A DNA stretch of 64,000 bases from Pomphorhynchus laevis. Lineage: Eukaryota > Acanthocephala > Palaeacanthocephala > Echinorhynchida > Pomphorhynchidae. The stretch lies in the NCBI GenBank assembly GCA_012934845.2, contig WNNJ02000464.1, positions 116,839 through 180,838 of the forward strand, read 5' to 3'. Both the position numbers and the translations under genes were made by a program. Shown here one piece after another: positions 51,640-63,317 of the stretch. Every line of letters starts with the position of its first letter. Positions within the stretch are counted from its first letter, which is position 1. Under the pieces are notes generated by a model, which saw nothing but the letters and a program-made list of their open reading frames with translations, did not search any database and was not told where the DNA came from.

Positions 51640-54110
51640 TATCATCCGTTACCAATTGAACTTGCTATCATATATCGTCCTTTTCAACATTCGCTTGGAC
51701 CGCCCTTCCGATTCAGATTCCATCAAACTTCTAAACATTCATTCCAACTATAATCACCATTTACTTCGGACCTCTCCCACTCATATACTTGGCGATACGC
51801 TTGATATCATTGCAACTTCGTGCAATTTATCTGCACATGTTTCATTTAATATCTCAAATACTGGTCTTTATGACCACTTTCTACTTACCTTAGATCTTAC
51901 TGATCAGTTTGCTCTTTCTCTTGAGTTTCGCTACCTTCAATCGACAGTGAAAATTTCTCAATCTTACTTTATTTCGATCTGCTATTCTTGGCTCAGCTTT
52001 TGTGTCGCCTAATTCGCCTTCCGTTTCAGTCGATTTTATATCCTTAATAGTTGACTCTGAGCTCATGACAATTCTCGATTACATATTACCTTGACGATCA
52101 GACACTCGTAAGCGTTCTCGAAGCACACCATAATTTGATTCTGACTGTGTAATTTCTAAGCGCCGCAAGCGTTACGCTTTTCCATCTATATCCGTTTCCT
52201 CAAACGAGTTTCTATTTCTGTCTCCGAGTATTGTGATGACTGTATAAAAATTCGTCGTTCCTATTACTCTCTTCTACAAACTAAGTGCAAACTCTTCTTG
52301 CATAATAAGCTCACTTCTTCAGACCAAAAGTCAACTTGGCGCACTTTAAACTCACTCATCTCACGTCCTTCAACATCTAGTAGCATCGATTCAAACTTGT
52401 TTTCTCCTTTTATTCAATCTAAATTTGTTAATATTTTATCATATATCCCTTCAACTCTCCAATCATCGACTGCCTCAGTACAATTCTCTCTTCTTGAACT
52501 TTTCTATCTCCTTCCCGTATCTTATGACGAAGCTTCAAAAGTTCTCATTTCATTACCTGACAAACCTTCTCCTACCGAACCTCTTTCTATGTATTTGAGC
52601 TTATTTGCGATTCGGTATCTCCGTTTTTGACAACCTTGCTCAATTCTTCTATCCACATCAACACTTTTCCGTCAAACTGGAAATCTGTCATTGTTCGTAC
52701 ACTTTAGAAAAACACTCTCTAGACAGTTCACTTCCGTCCTCATATCGTCCTATATATCTTCTCCCAACCTTATTAAAACTCTTAATATGTCTTGAGCTAA
52801 ATCAGCTTAATAACTATCTAATATCGTCAAATTTATATCACCGTTTAAATCTACTTCTTGTTTTAATCATTTCACAAAACTAGCGTGTCACAAAGTCTTT
52901 GATGATCATCTACAATCACGAGATGACTAACTTTGTAGCGTAATAATCTCCCTCGACCACTCATCTGCATTCGACATAAACGATCATTATATTCTATAGT
53001 CATGACTATGGATTCTCTAACTCCGCTGTAGCTTGGTTTTCCTCTTATTTATCTGACCGTTCGTTCAGTGTTCATTCAGCTTCTGCCTCTCAACCGTATC
53101 ATCTATCACACGGTGTTCCTAAAGGCTCCGTACTACGTGCCGCCTTTTTCTCTCTTCTTCTCGGTAATCGCTTTACAATAACCAGATCACACAATTTCAT
53201 GTCGTGCAATATGCTGATGACATTCTCCTATACTCTTATCCACTCTCCTCATAACTCGATGATCTTGTATCCACTTCATCTGCTTGCCTCTTATCCGTTT
53301 CCTAGCACCTCTTTCTTCATTTCACCTATCACTCAATCCTGCAAAGTCTAAATCATGTGGATAATTCCCTCTCACCCCAACATTACTCCACCTACCGTTT
53401 AGATCTACTCAATCATATTCGTGTCCTTAATGATATCGTATTCCTCAGTTTCTACGTTGACAAACATATTTCTCTCAAGCCGTTTGGTGTTCCGATAGCC
53501 GCTCCTCGTTTATGCTACTACGTGATATTCGCCCTATTCGTAGGTTGATGGATTTTCGCTCCTGTCTTTCCCTCTTATCCGCCTTTTTCCCCGAATCGAT
53601 TATTGCCTTAACCTGTTCTCGAAGTCTGCCAAAACTACTCTCCAATCTTTCCAACTTATTGTAATTTCGTCAGCTTGCGTTCTCCGTCGTCTCTGTCGTT
53701 TAGACTACATATCTAAACATATTTTTAATATATCCTATCTTCCCACATTAGCCATCGTGTTCAGTTTCAATTGATGTTCCTGACCCATCGTGTACTGCAT
53801 CGAAATTCCCCTTCATATATACATTTTCCATATCTCGATGAATCTCGTCCTGCTTCTTTATCCTTCAGATCTTATCATTCCAATATTCTCTACACTCCAA
53901 ATTATTCGACTAATTACCGCCTCCGTTTCTTTCCTGTTGCTGCTCCCCTGGCTTGGAAATCGCTCTCTTCGTACATCCGCTCAACTTCCTAGTTCACACT
54001 ATTCAAAATTCGTCTGCTGGATTATTTTTTATAAATTTGATAATTTTTTGTCATTTTTGGTGGGCTTGTAAGCGCACGGTTGGCAAGCATGTGCCACTCA
54101 AAATAAATTT
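51640..54110 (+). mobile_element. LINE-B copy: late endonuclease, RT and 3' end
   Basis: Begins in the endonuclease (NIRLDRPSDSDSIKLL, as in the minus-strand copy), then a pre-RT segment (frame 52298-52630: STWRTLNSLISRPSTSSSID), RT with VQYADDILLYSYP near 53205, and the C-terminal frame 53771-53992 (LSFRSYHSNILYTPNYSTNY, then AAPLAWKSLSSYIRS). The 3' tail carries the GTGCCACTCAAAATAAATT version of the LINE-B end. The YADD box is intact but the frame is interrupted several times. 5' truncated. Confidence 0.75.
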
Positions 54111-54149
54111 CTCTTTATTTCTTAGAGGGGTTTGAAGCAATTAGAAATT

Positions 54150-55330
54150 ATGACGGATTCAATAAAGCTTGTGCATTGGGTACAATCCGCCGTTGATTGC
54201 GATAAACACATACATCATGCTTAGCCGCTTCATTAGTGATTCGAAGGATAGAAACGCTAAATCAGATCGTCAGAGGGTAGGATATGGAAGTAACGGTGAC
54301 GTACGCACCTACGAACAAAAATATCGATGAAAAACTGACTTGCGTACTCGAAACGTGGATAAGATTAGCCAACCCGAGACTAGCAAAATATGTTATATCA
54401 GCAGCTGTCGGAGAAGTAGAGCAGGATATACTGTCCATTGGGCAATTCTCACAATTATCATCGTTTTAGTGTTTACGAAACTGTTCTTATCGAGACAACT
54501 TTATCCACCTAGACAATTCAAAAAGTCCGAAGTTATAGAACTTTAAAGAGCTACGAAGCATGTAACAGAATAGGTCGATAAATACCAGCGTTTAAATCTG
54601 GCATTATTGTGGTCAAACACTGGAAACGTCCGGCATGTGATGATACGTATTTAAAAGGTAAAAATGGAAAATCCTTCATCATAGTTAATTTTAACCAAGC
54701 AAATTCTATATATGGAAATAAGCGTGGATATTTTTCTATTCGGCTGGTGCAGGAGATAGAACATATATTTAAAGAGCGTAGTCATTATGAAGAATTATGC
54801 TTGTATAATAGCGCATATTTTCGTTCGCGAATGATAAAGCAGTTTTGCTAAAATTGGGTCGTTAAACTGCGATTGTGTTGTGCGTATCGACCATCGACGA
54901 ATGAAATAGTTGAGAAATCTCATTGTACCATTAAATGGATGGCGGCGAGAATTTAGCAGTCGGTATTGAACATGGTCTATTGGTATAACGTAAGTTCACC
55001 CGCGTTGCATGGACACTTGGTCACTGCCTACAGTTATATGCACTCTTGGATCACGGGCTGCATAGATCGATGTATTCCTGGACATGTGGATAAAGTTCGC
55101 GCGCACCATAATTTGGGCCATTCTGTGGATGATAATTGTTCCACTGGATAGCCTCAAGAATACAACTCAGTGCGATCTCAAAGAACTAAAAGAACTGCGA
55201 CTTACTTAGTTAAACAACATATTGTAGCTGTGGATACAAGGTTGAGAAGCAGATATCGAAAGAGTTTGTCAAGCCTGCCCCAAAGGCTAAGAAGGCCGTA
55301 TCGCCGAAGAAGATTAACGAAGCAGCACAT
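54150..55330 (+). mobile_element. Ty3/gypsy-type LTR retrotransposon fossil, integrase region
   Basis: An old, broken fragment whose only recognisable part is the integrase, including the region after the catalytic core. No LTR was found on either side, and no gag, protease or reverse transcriptase is visible. It carries multiple breaks and is 5' and 3' incomplete, so it is long dead. Family assignment rests on general integrase resemblance; BEL or another LTR group is possible. Confidence 0.55.
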
Positions 55331-55354
55331 TTAGATGTTCTGATCTTGTGAATA

Positions 55355-55389
55355 CTTACTTAATAGATTATGATAATCTATTAAGTAAG
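55355..55389. repeat. Perfect 17-bp palindrome
   Basis: CTTACTTAATAGATTAT (55355-55371), one central G, then ATAATCTATTAAGTAAG (55373-55389). It marks the border between the LTR-element fossil and AT-rich DNA. Confidence 0.8.
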
Positions 55390-56476
55390 ATAAATTTCAA
55401 TATTATTAATATTATTAATAATATCATTTATAGTATTATTCATGTTATCATATTCATCTGAATATTTTTATTTAAATCCACAACCACCAAGAGCGAAGGG
55501 AATAAGAAAAACAGTTTGAAAACGATTAAAAATAGTTCTAGATTGTCTTTGCGTGTAATCATCGTGATATAAACTTTAGTCAAAGTTTATACTTTTCATA
55601 TAAAGCTTAAAATCTGAAATTTAAAAAGGTACATTCTAATCATCGTATTACCCCCATACTTATGTCAACTATGTAGTAGTTGACAAAAATATTTCTTATA
55701 TATGTAGTAGTCAGAACAATGAAATTCTATTTGAAGGCATTCAGTCGATGTATCGCCATAAATTTTCACCAAAACGATTGAGGTTGTCTGTGTTTTGAGG
55801 TTACAATTGTAACTGTTTGTTTTATTGTTGTCGTGCCTATTCTTTGAAATGGTGATGACAAGTTTGTCATATTCGTCAATGAGGAGTATATTCCGTGAAT
55901 TATGAGAGAAATACTAAATCATAAATGGCGAGCAAGCAAATTACTATGTACTTAAACAAACTTGTGTATTTTCTAATTTTGTCTTATTTACTCTTAATAT
56001 GCTCTAGGAGATAAAGTAGCTATTACATAATTTGGCTTGAAGTAATATTTTTTTTTAATTTGAAACAACAATATTACCCAAATACAAAAAACTTCAAAGT
56101 TTATCGTTTTAAATTGATGACTATTTTGTCAAGAGTCGAATACTCCAAAAGTGCTAAAAATAAAATTTGAAAAATTAATCATGATTTTGCTAAAATAAGA
56201 TACTTTTATAAAGTATATAGAAAAAACAATTACTAAACACATTTATTTGTAGATGTTCATTTATTTTACTAGAGCCTTCACATTGATGCAATTGATGCAT
56301 AATATGTCTAGTTCAATATATATGTAATATAATATAATATATTTAATATATTATATTTAATATATTATATTAATATATTAAATTAATTATATTAATATAA
56401 TTATATTTAATATATTTAATATAATATGTCTTGTTTAATGCTAATCATTGTTTAATCGATTTATTTTAATCGATGC
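55390..56476. other. AT-rich stretch, no gene seen
   Basis: Contains a run of TATTAATATAT-type words at 56320-56430 that can fold on itself, and no coding match. Confidence 0.5.
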
Positions 56477-57671
56477 GAATCGATTATAAAAAAGTTAAAA
56501 AAAACTTAGAAATTCTAAGACATTTTGTAATTTGATACTTATCAAATTATAATCTGTAATATTTGTTTGTAAAATTAATATTTCAATCTATTCTTTTTAA
56601 TATTATCATAAATATTGATATTATTCAAAATTAAATCTTTACTCTGAAGGTAAAGAATTAATTACATTTTGCTTTTAAATTATATATAAATAGGTAATTA
56701 ATAGGTACTCAATATTAAATAATTCCTTTTTATTAATTTCGACTTTTTTAAATAACTTTTGTTTAAATAAATTCGAAATAAATTCTTGAAAGTAAGTTAA
56801 GTTTTAAATTCATTGATACTATTAATATGCCAATTCATATATTAAATTGTAGAAGATTTTGAACACTATATGTAGCAACAACAATGCGTTGCCATCTTTA
56901 GATAAAAGCAAATTTAAAAAATAAGATATTTCCTCAATACAAAGATATCAATTTTAACATAAATCAAGTTGAATCAAACACACGGAGCTGATTTTATAAT
57001 TAGCTTTTAAAAGATTTATTTTATTAATTTTTAATTATTAATTTTTGAAGATTTAGAAGAATTAGCATCAGTTATTTATGTAGAATATTTCATTAGTAAT
57101 TAAATATACTTAAGATAAGATACATATCTGCTGGGAATTATGCATCTTTATCCAAATATTTTAACAGCTAATTGCTTTTAGCAATTAAAGATCCTAATTC
57201 TCTAATCATTTCAAAGACTGAAGTGAATTCTGTAAATAATAATTCATCTTTATAGAATATTTACTATAATATTTAGATAGAATGGATAATAAATAATTAG
57301 GTGGAGAATATAAATAATAAAATCATTGGATTTTAAATAATATAAAAATTAAAATATTATATTATTATAATATTTTATAATATTAAAATAATATAAGAAT
57401 CGATTATAAAAAAGTTTAAAAAAACTTAGAAATTCTAAGACATTTTGTAATTTGATACTTATCAAATTATAATCTGTAATATTTGTTTGTAAAATTAATA
57501 TTTCAATCTATTCTTTTTAATATTATCATAAATATTGATATTATTCAAAATTAAATCTTTACTCTGAAGGTAAAGAATTAATTACATTTTGCTTTTAAAT
57601 TATATATAAATAGGTAATTAATAGGTACTCAATATTAAATAATTCCTTTTTATTAATTTCGACTTTTTTAA
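56477..57671 (+). repeat. 275-bp direct duplication, copies 920 bp apart
   Basis: 56477-56751 and 57397-57671 are almost identical (one difference seen, in the run after ATAAAAAAGTT). Shared words include AAGACATTTTGTAATTTGAT and ACTCTGAAGGTAAAGAATTA. The 645 bp between are AT-rich without an open frame. It looks like a recent local duplication; an LTR pair is less likely because there is no coding or TSD. Confidence 0.8.
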
Positions 57672-57710
57672 TAGTGCAATTACTCAAATATATAATCTTC
57701 TAACAATCTT

Positions 57711-58037
57711 TTAAGCCAGACGCGGAAGAACGACGATAACAGTATTTGATACCGTTTTGTCATCACAATGACTCATCAGTGCCAGATCCCATTAGCAAAA
57801 GCACTGGAATTTGCCAGTGCTTTTGCTAATGATCTTATTTGGTGAAGTCGTAGTACTGGTTTAGCACTCTATGATGTTACTAGATGTATTCTAGTACCTC
57901 ATGCACATGACTTGTTTCTTGCTGTCTGCTAATCCTCCTCAGCATCCAGCAGTGGGAGGAATATGCCACTGATGAGTCATTGTTATAAAGAAACGGTATC
58001 AATTACTTTTGTCGTCGTTCTTTCGCGTCTGGCTTAA
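57711..58037. mobile_element. Short TIR element with hammerhead-like cores
   Basis: Ends TTAAGCCAGACGCG (57711) and CGCGTCTGGCTTAA (58037), with inverted repeats of about 70 bp; TTAA at both ends could be the target duplication. No open frame. The inner part of each TIR holds CTGATGA followed 14 bases later by GAAA (right arm, 57969-57993) or AAAA (left arm, minus strand, 57779-57755). A 17-bp hairpin (ATTAGCAAAAGCACTGG and its complement) lies at 57791-57830. It sits about 190 bp upstream of the fucosyltransferase start codon. Confidence 0.75.
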
Positions 58038-58227
58038 AAAATTGTAAAAATAATTCACGCGGAATGGTATCACTCTCGTTTTGAGATATAATCTTCTAAA
58101 TTCAAAAATATTTATACGTTTTCCCAATAAAATAAACTATTTTTATAATCCTTACATTTGAGTTGGACTGATATGTAACTATGATTCCAATTTAGCGTCT
58201 GGAAAATGAATAGTTGCTGACAAGCTA

Positions 58228-59325
58228 ATGCGGCGTCCTTCACTGAAAAATGCTTGTGCATTTATTTTGTTATGCTACATAATTGTTTGGATTCGACGCA
58301 GAATTAAGATGCAAGTAGATGTCCCTGTTATACTTATTTGGACTCCAAATAAATACACTCCACCACATGAATCGTTGCTATCAGTAAATAATCAGCAAAA
58401 ATGCATTGTAACCCATAATAAGGATGATCTTTCGAAAAGTAAAAGTGTTGTTTTACATTTGAATGAAATAGTTGCCGCATCAGGTAACAGCTCTATCACA
58501 ATTATAAATGATTTAAAGGAAAAAATCAAAGGCGTCCGTATAGGAGGCTACCCTGCTGTTCTTTTGATGTTCGAGGAGACGCCCTTAACTTTTATTCATA
58601 TGGGAGCTGGTAAGTCTAGATTTCAAACAGTTTTTCTAAACAATTTTATCAATTGGACAATGTCGTATCGCACCGATTCAACAATTACCATTAAGAAATA
58701 TCACCGATATCGTACTAATTTGGGTGATAAATCGGATAAATTAAGTTCGAAAATAAGTAGATTCTCGCATAAAAATGGGAGAATGATTGCTGTTCTTAGC
58801 AACTGCAAACGTAAATTGCGCAACGATTTTATTAAGAATATGCTAAGAGTCTATCCCGATCTGGATTTATTTGGGAAATGTGGATTAAAGCTTTGTGGTC
58901 GAAATCAAAAGGAATGCAATGAACTAATATCAACATATTCATTTTATTTGGCAATTGAAAACAGCTTCGAATGCCAGGATTATATAACTGAAAAATACTG
59001 GAGAAATGCCCTAGAAAATTACGTTCTTCCGGTTGTAAAGGGTGCCAAAATTTATGACTATAAAAAATTGGCTATACCGAATTCTTACTTGCACGTAGAT
59101 AATTTCACAAATCTAGAATCGTTATCTTTATTTCTTAAACATTTAATAATCAATCGTGATGCTTATTTTGATATGGTGTTTGGATGGCGAAAACAGTGGC
59201 AAGTTAAATACGACTATTCACACTGGAGCCGATTATGTGAGAAACTGTATAGTGGAGAAGTGGATGAGCACGTATATAGCAATTTTGATTTTTACTTTAA
59301 CTCATGTCCAGATATATGGGTTTAA
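58228..59325 (+). CDS. Alpha-1,3-fucosyltransferase, GT10 family
   Basis: Transfers fucose from GDP-fucose to N-acetylglucosamine of glycans in the Golgi. 365 aa, one exon. Type II membrane layout: short basic tail (MRRPSLKNA), hydrophobic anchor at 10-22, then RRRIK and a luminal stem. The family's first conserved block is INWTMSYRTDS at 141-151. The second is SNCKRKLRNDFI near 191-202 and DLFGKCG at 213-219. The donor-binding signature is FYLAIENSFECQDYITEKYW at 239-258 followed by RNALENYVLPVVKGA. Possible N-glycosylation sites are N87, N142 and N292. The length fits invertebrate GT10 enzymes. No breaks are seen and codon use follows the host. It uses the product of the pathway that GMD (23540-38949) starts. 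The exact acceptor specificity cannot be told. A short TIR element lies just upstream. Confidence 0.92.
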   Translation: MRRPSLKNACAFILLCYIIVWIRRRIKMQVDVPVILIWTPNKYTPPHESLLSVNNQQKCIVTHNKDDLSKSKSVVLHLNEIVAASGNSSITIINDLKEKIKGVRIGGYPAVLLMFEETPLTFIHMGAGKSRFQTVFLNNFINWTMSYRTDSTITIKKYHRYRTNLGDKSDKLSSKISRFSHKNGRMIAVLSNCKRKLRNDFIKNMLRVYPDLDLFGKCGLKLCGRNQKECNELISTYSFYLAIENSFECQDYITEKYWRNALENYVLPVVKGAKIYDYKKLAIPNSYLHVDNFTNLESLSLFLKHLIINRDAYFDMVFGWRKQWQVKYDYSHWSRLCEKLYSGEVDEHVYSNFDFYFNSCPDIWV

Positions 59326-59955
59326 AATCATTTTTTCTATAAAGTTATGAATTGAAGCCAATGACAAATTCTAAATCGTGTATAAAATTTAAACTATACA
59401 AAATATACAATTATTTTTACTTCAATCAAGGACAAGTAATGTATTTATCCAAGTGACATTCGATTTAGAATCGAAACCGAAAATCCAGTTATTTCTCTGA
59501 CTTTATATATATTGTATTTATTTTAACGAATCAAGGCAAAGACTTATTTATTTTATAAGGCTTTCGGGATTTCTCTCTCTATATATAATCTGTGCAATTA
59601 TCAGTTAATTAATCCAGAAAACAAAAACTTCTAATTTATTGAAACAACGCGCTTCGAAAAATTTCTTCTTCATGTGATTACACTAGATATTTTCTGCAGT
59701 ACATATCTTGATTCCGACATGAAAGAATTCAGCGTATATCAATCACTCACAAAAATTCAAATTATCATGGTATAATTCATGATATTTGTTTAGCATTTTA
59801 TTACTCATAACTTGTCCTATACAAAATTGCTCCGTTCGTTTCCTTTCATAGATATTTTTAAACTCTCCTTGTACAATTTGTATGGATTATATATAATTAT
59901 TAAAACTCAATTTTGTGATTAACCACTCCATCAAATCATATTTAGTTCTTTAGAA
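59326..59955. other. Downstream of the fucosyltransferase, no further gene
   Basis: Presumed 3'UTR and spacer. A short TC/TA-rich run (TCTCTCTCTATATATAATC) lies at 59572-59590. No coding match was seen. Confidence 0.45.
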
Positions 59956-59959
59956 TATC

Positions 59960-60720
59960 AACACGTATATTGTTCATTCTCAGGTTTAATTGTCTACCGC
60001 TCTCTCCGATATACTGTTGTTAACAATCATTGCATGTTGATAAATATATTATATTCTTTGATTTACAAGTATGGTTACATCTTGTTTTGTACCTTAATCA
60101 GGTATGCTCACTCTTACATGTGTTTGTAACGTTCACTATCTGCACAAAATTTACATCTTTTATCTTTACACGGAGCTAAGCTACCCATACTCTCCGTTGA
60201 TACTGTCATATTTTTAATTCTTGCATATGCAATTTGACTTTTAATGTTTTTGTAGCATTTAAAATCCACCTTAACTCTGTTTAGGCTGGTAAATTTGGAT
60301 CTTTGTTTGCGTTTCGGCATTTGTTGATATTTTAAAACGCTTCGTTATACTCTAGAATACAATTAATATTCTTATTATCCTCCTAGCAGGCTTCCACTTT
60401 GTGGTCGTTCAACAAAATTGATCTGTTCATTTTCCCTATTCTGTTGTTAGAACTCTAAGTAAGCACTTTATGAGAATATCCCCTATTTTTGTAGCTTTTT
60501 AGCGCAAAATAATTCAAACTACTCTGTATTAAAATAATTTTTTAATTGATTCGTTAATATTTTACTATTTGATTCAAATAGTAAAATATTTGCTGCATAT
60601 TTTCCTTCTGCGGATAAACACATTGTGTATCGATGTTCATTTTGTCTTTGGTGGATGAATACTGCTAGCGTACATGCCACGTTTGATTCATTTTCATCTT
60701 CAGGTGTAATCATCTGAAGA
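59960..60720 (-). mobile_element. PLE-D remnant with GIY-YIG endonuclease
   Basis: Minus strand: frame 60114-60320 (MPKRKQRSKFTSLNRVKVDF ... LAPCKDKRCKFCADSERY) is the Cys-rich linker between RT and endonuclease of Penelope-like elements. Just downstream the reading NIIYLSTCNDC then QQYIGESGRQLNLRMNN is the GIY-YIG core. Frame 60519-60713 is open but unrecognised. Broken and missing the RT. Near 60840-60940 a 13-bp inverted pair (CTAACTACTGTTA / TAACAGTAGTTAG) with two CTGAAGA words resembles another PLE end. Confidence 0.65.
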
Positions 60721-60939
60721 AGAAATTTTTTGAAACGCGTTGTTTCACTAAATTATAAGTTTTTTTGTTTTCTGGATTAATTTACTGTTAAGTACACAGA
60801 TTATATATACATATATATAGAATATGAAGATATAGAATATTAATGAAGATATATAGAATTACCTGAAGATCCTAACTACTGTTATCGTCTTCAGGTAATT
60901 TTCTGAAGATTTTAACAGTAGTTAGCAAAATATCAAAAA

Positions 60940-62830
60940 TAATTTCTTCTTTCCTTTGATCCAGCCAGCTTCAATAATTATTTATCAATAATGGATCGGT
61001 ATCAACTATTTAAAATTATTTATTTTCGTTATGGAAAAACATTTTGTAATTTGAGATTATCATTATGACTATTGGGTGGGTCTCGTCAGCTGCTGACTAG
61101 ACCCACCCAGGCTGAACAGTAGTGTCCTGCTGTATCAAGAATAGAAACAATATTTGTGAGGATAATGTCGTACCACAACAATGTATATTCCAATGATATA
61201 TTTTTAATGATATATGGACAACGATATATTGTCAATGATATATTCGTGTCTTTAGAATACAATTTTATTATTTTATTATAATTGTAATATAGTTTGACAT
61301 AATATTATCAATTAATAATATTATTAACATTAAAATTTAATATAATATACTTTAATATAATAAAAATATCTAATTATATATATGCTATCATCGAGAGCAT
61401 ATATGTTTTACACCCATGAATCGCTACTACGATGGTATAAACTGATGCGAGTATATTCTCACTATCACATACTTTGCTCAATAAAAATAATCAACTGAAC
61501 GCAATATCGATTCTTCCTTCGCAATAAATTTAGATTAAACAGATCAATAAAGGAATTACAGTTATCTCAATAATGGACATCAAATATTGAAATAAAAAGC
61601 CAGAATGTTTCATGAGCATTTTGCTTGATGCTTTTTGGCGATGTTATGTTTGCTGAATGACTAATTAAATTTTATATCGCGTTTTGAAATGATATAACTC
61701 ACACATTGGAATGTAAGAATAATATGTTATTAACTATATGTGGCAAGGCTTTAGTTTAAATACTGTTTCCTTTTCAATTTTCCATTTCTTAATTTACTGA
61801 TATATTATTAATTACATATGCTTACTTTAAGATAAAATCAGTTAACTGAGTCTACGTATTTTGTACTATACATAAATGTTAAAATGTAAATATCTTAATC
61901 TTAAACTTTTTTAATTCAGATTTTTATGATTCAAGATTTTATATAACCCAGTATTTTTATTAATTGATATTTTTATGAATATATAATATATTTACAAAAT
62001 TTATATTTTGATATTTTTCAAATTCAAAAATAACGTTTATTGAATTTAAGACTTATAATAAATCGTTTATTTTAGATAGAAATTGCAAAGGATTGAATAC
62101 TCAACAGTCGTCAATTTATCCAAAATTATATCATATGGTGTTTCAGCTACTTACCTACGATTTAATAGAGCGATGGCATAGAAATGAACTGTAGTTTGTA
62201 TTAGCGTACATTAAATTTTCTATGATATAATCTCTCAATGTCATCTATTTATGGCACCTTCAAACACTATGCTATTAAATTTGGCTATATTTAATTAATG
62301 TTGTTAGCAAACAAAATTTCATTAGCGTGAAATCTTGTTGGCTGAAATATATTGCGTTAAATGCGCACTTAAATAAAAAAATTATAAAATTTAGCACTTA
62401 ATTTAACACTTATCTAATTTACCACCTATTTACCATTTTTAGATGTAAATTTTAACATATTTTAAATGATTATTTTAAAATTCAAATAAATAATATCAAT
62501 TAACTGAGGCTACATTTAATATAAATTTATTTAATATAGTCTACGAATATAGAACAATTAAATAATTTTTATAAATATTACACGATGCATCAGGCTTAGA
62601 TGTCATTCGGAGAAATTGTTATTTTATTAGGCAATTCCTCGACCAAATAGCAACCGATACATATACCTACTAATAGCGGCAGATACATATACATATACAT
62701 GTTATATGTACATAACAATAGCTTGTAATAATAGCTAGTATATAATATAATAGTATAGCTTGTAATGTACAAGATGTACATTATAGCTCTACTTTTAATC
62801 GAACTCCGGTTTTTTGGCAACATTTTCAAT
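60940..62830. other. AT-rich stretch, one strong palindrome, no gene
   Basis: TGGGTGGGTCT (61073-61083) and AGACCCACCCA (61099-61109) enclose GTCAGC-T-GCTGAC, a 37-base palindrome with one mismatched pair. A REP-1 start (AAAATCAGTTAACTGAGTCT) lies near 61835-61990 and a degenerate one near 62497. No coding match was seen. Confidence 0.5.
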
Positions 62831-63185
62831 TATAAAACTGAAGCTTATTAGCTCCCGGAGCACAGTTTAAGACAATCGGATTTAAAACTATAAAAATATA
62901 TCCTTCAAAAGATCCTGTGAGAAAGCAAGCAACGACAGCAAGTAAAATCCCTGCTGAATAAAATTAGGATGATCCGGAAAGCACATGGTTAGTTTAAAGA
63001 GGCTATGCCTATGCTACCACGTTAGCAAATTCTCGGAGATGCCTTTTAAATATATCACAAGGCAGCCGAAACGACTGATGGTAGTTCACCATACTGATGA
63101 GTGCTGCCTGCTACCATCAGCTCGTCTACGAGTGATAAGGAAGTCTGCTCTACTTAATATCGAACTCCGGCTTTTGGCAATATTT

Positions 63186-63188
<3 letters not shown>
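62784..63188. repeat. Direct repeat pair and hairpin upstream of the AT microsatellite
   Basis: ATCGAACTCCGG...TTTTGGCAA.ATTT.CAAT occurs at about 62797-62833 and 63160-63190, about 360 bp apart. Between them CTGATGGTAG (63075-63084) pairs with CTACCATCAG (63111-63120). Confidence 0.6.

Positions 63189-63268
<80 letters not shown>
63189..63268. repeat. (AT)n microsatellite, about 40 units
   Basis: An unbroken run of alternating AT over about 80 bases. The plus-strand frame through it (62985-63305) is a by-product of the run, not a gene. Confidence 0.95.
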
Positions 63269-63271
<3 letters not shown>

Positions 63272-63317
63272 TATCTTACGATTTACACCAGCACAAGCAA
63301 AATAGATTCAAAATTTT

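Noticed and set aside
56320-56430. AT-rich palindromic words as an origin or CRISPR-like array
   Set aside because: Unequal spacing and pure A/T composition; simple low-complexity sequence. No CRISPR array, rRNA or tRNA was recognised anywhere in the window.
62985-63305. 106-codon open frame crossing the (AT)n run
   Set aside because: More than a quarter of the frame is alternating Ile-Tyr from the microsatellite; no domain, and the start lies in repeat DNA.
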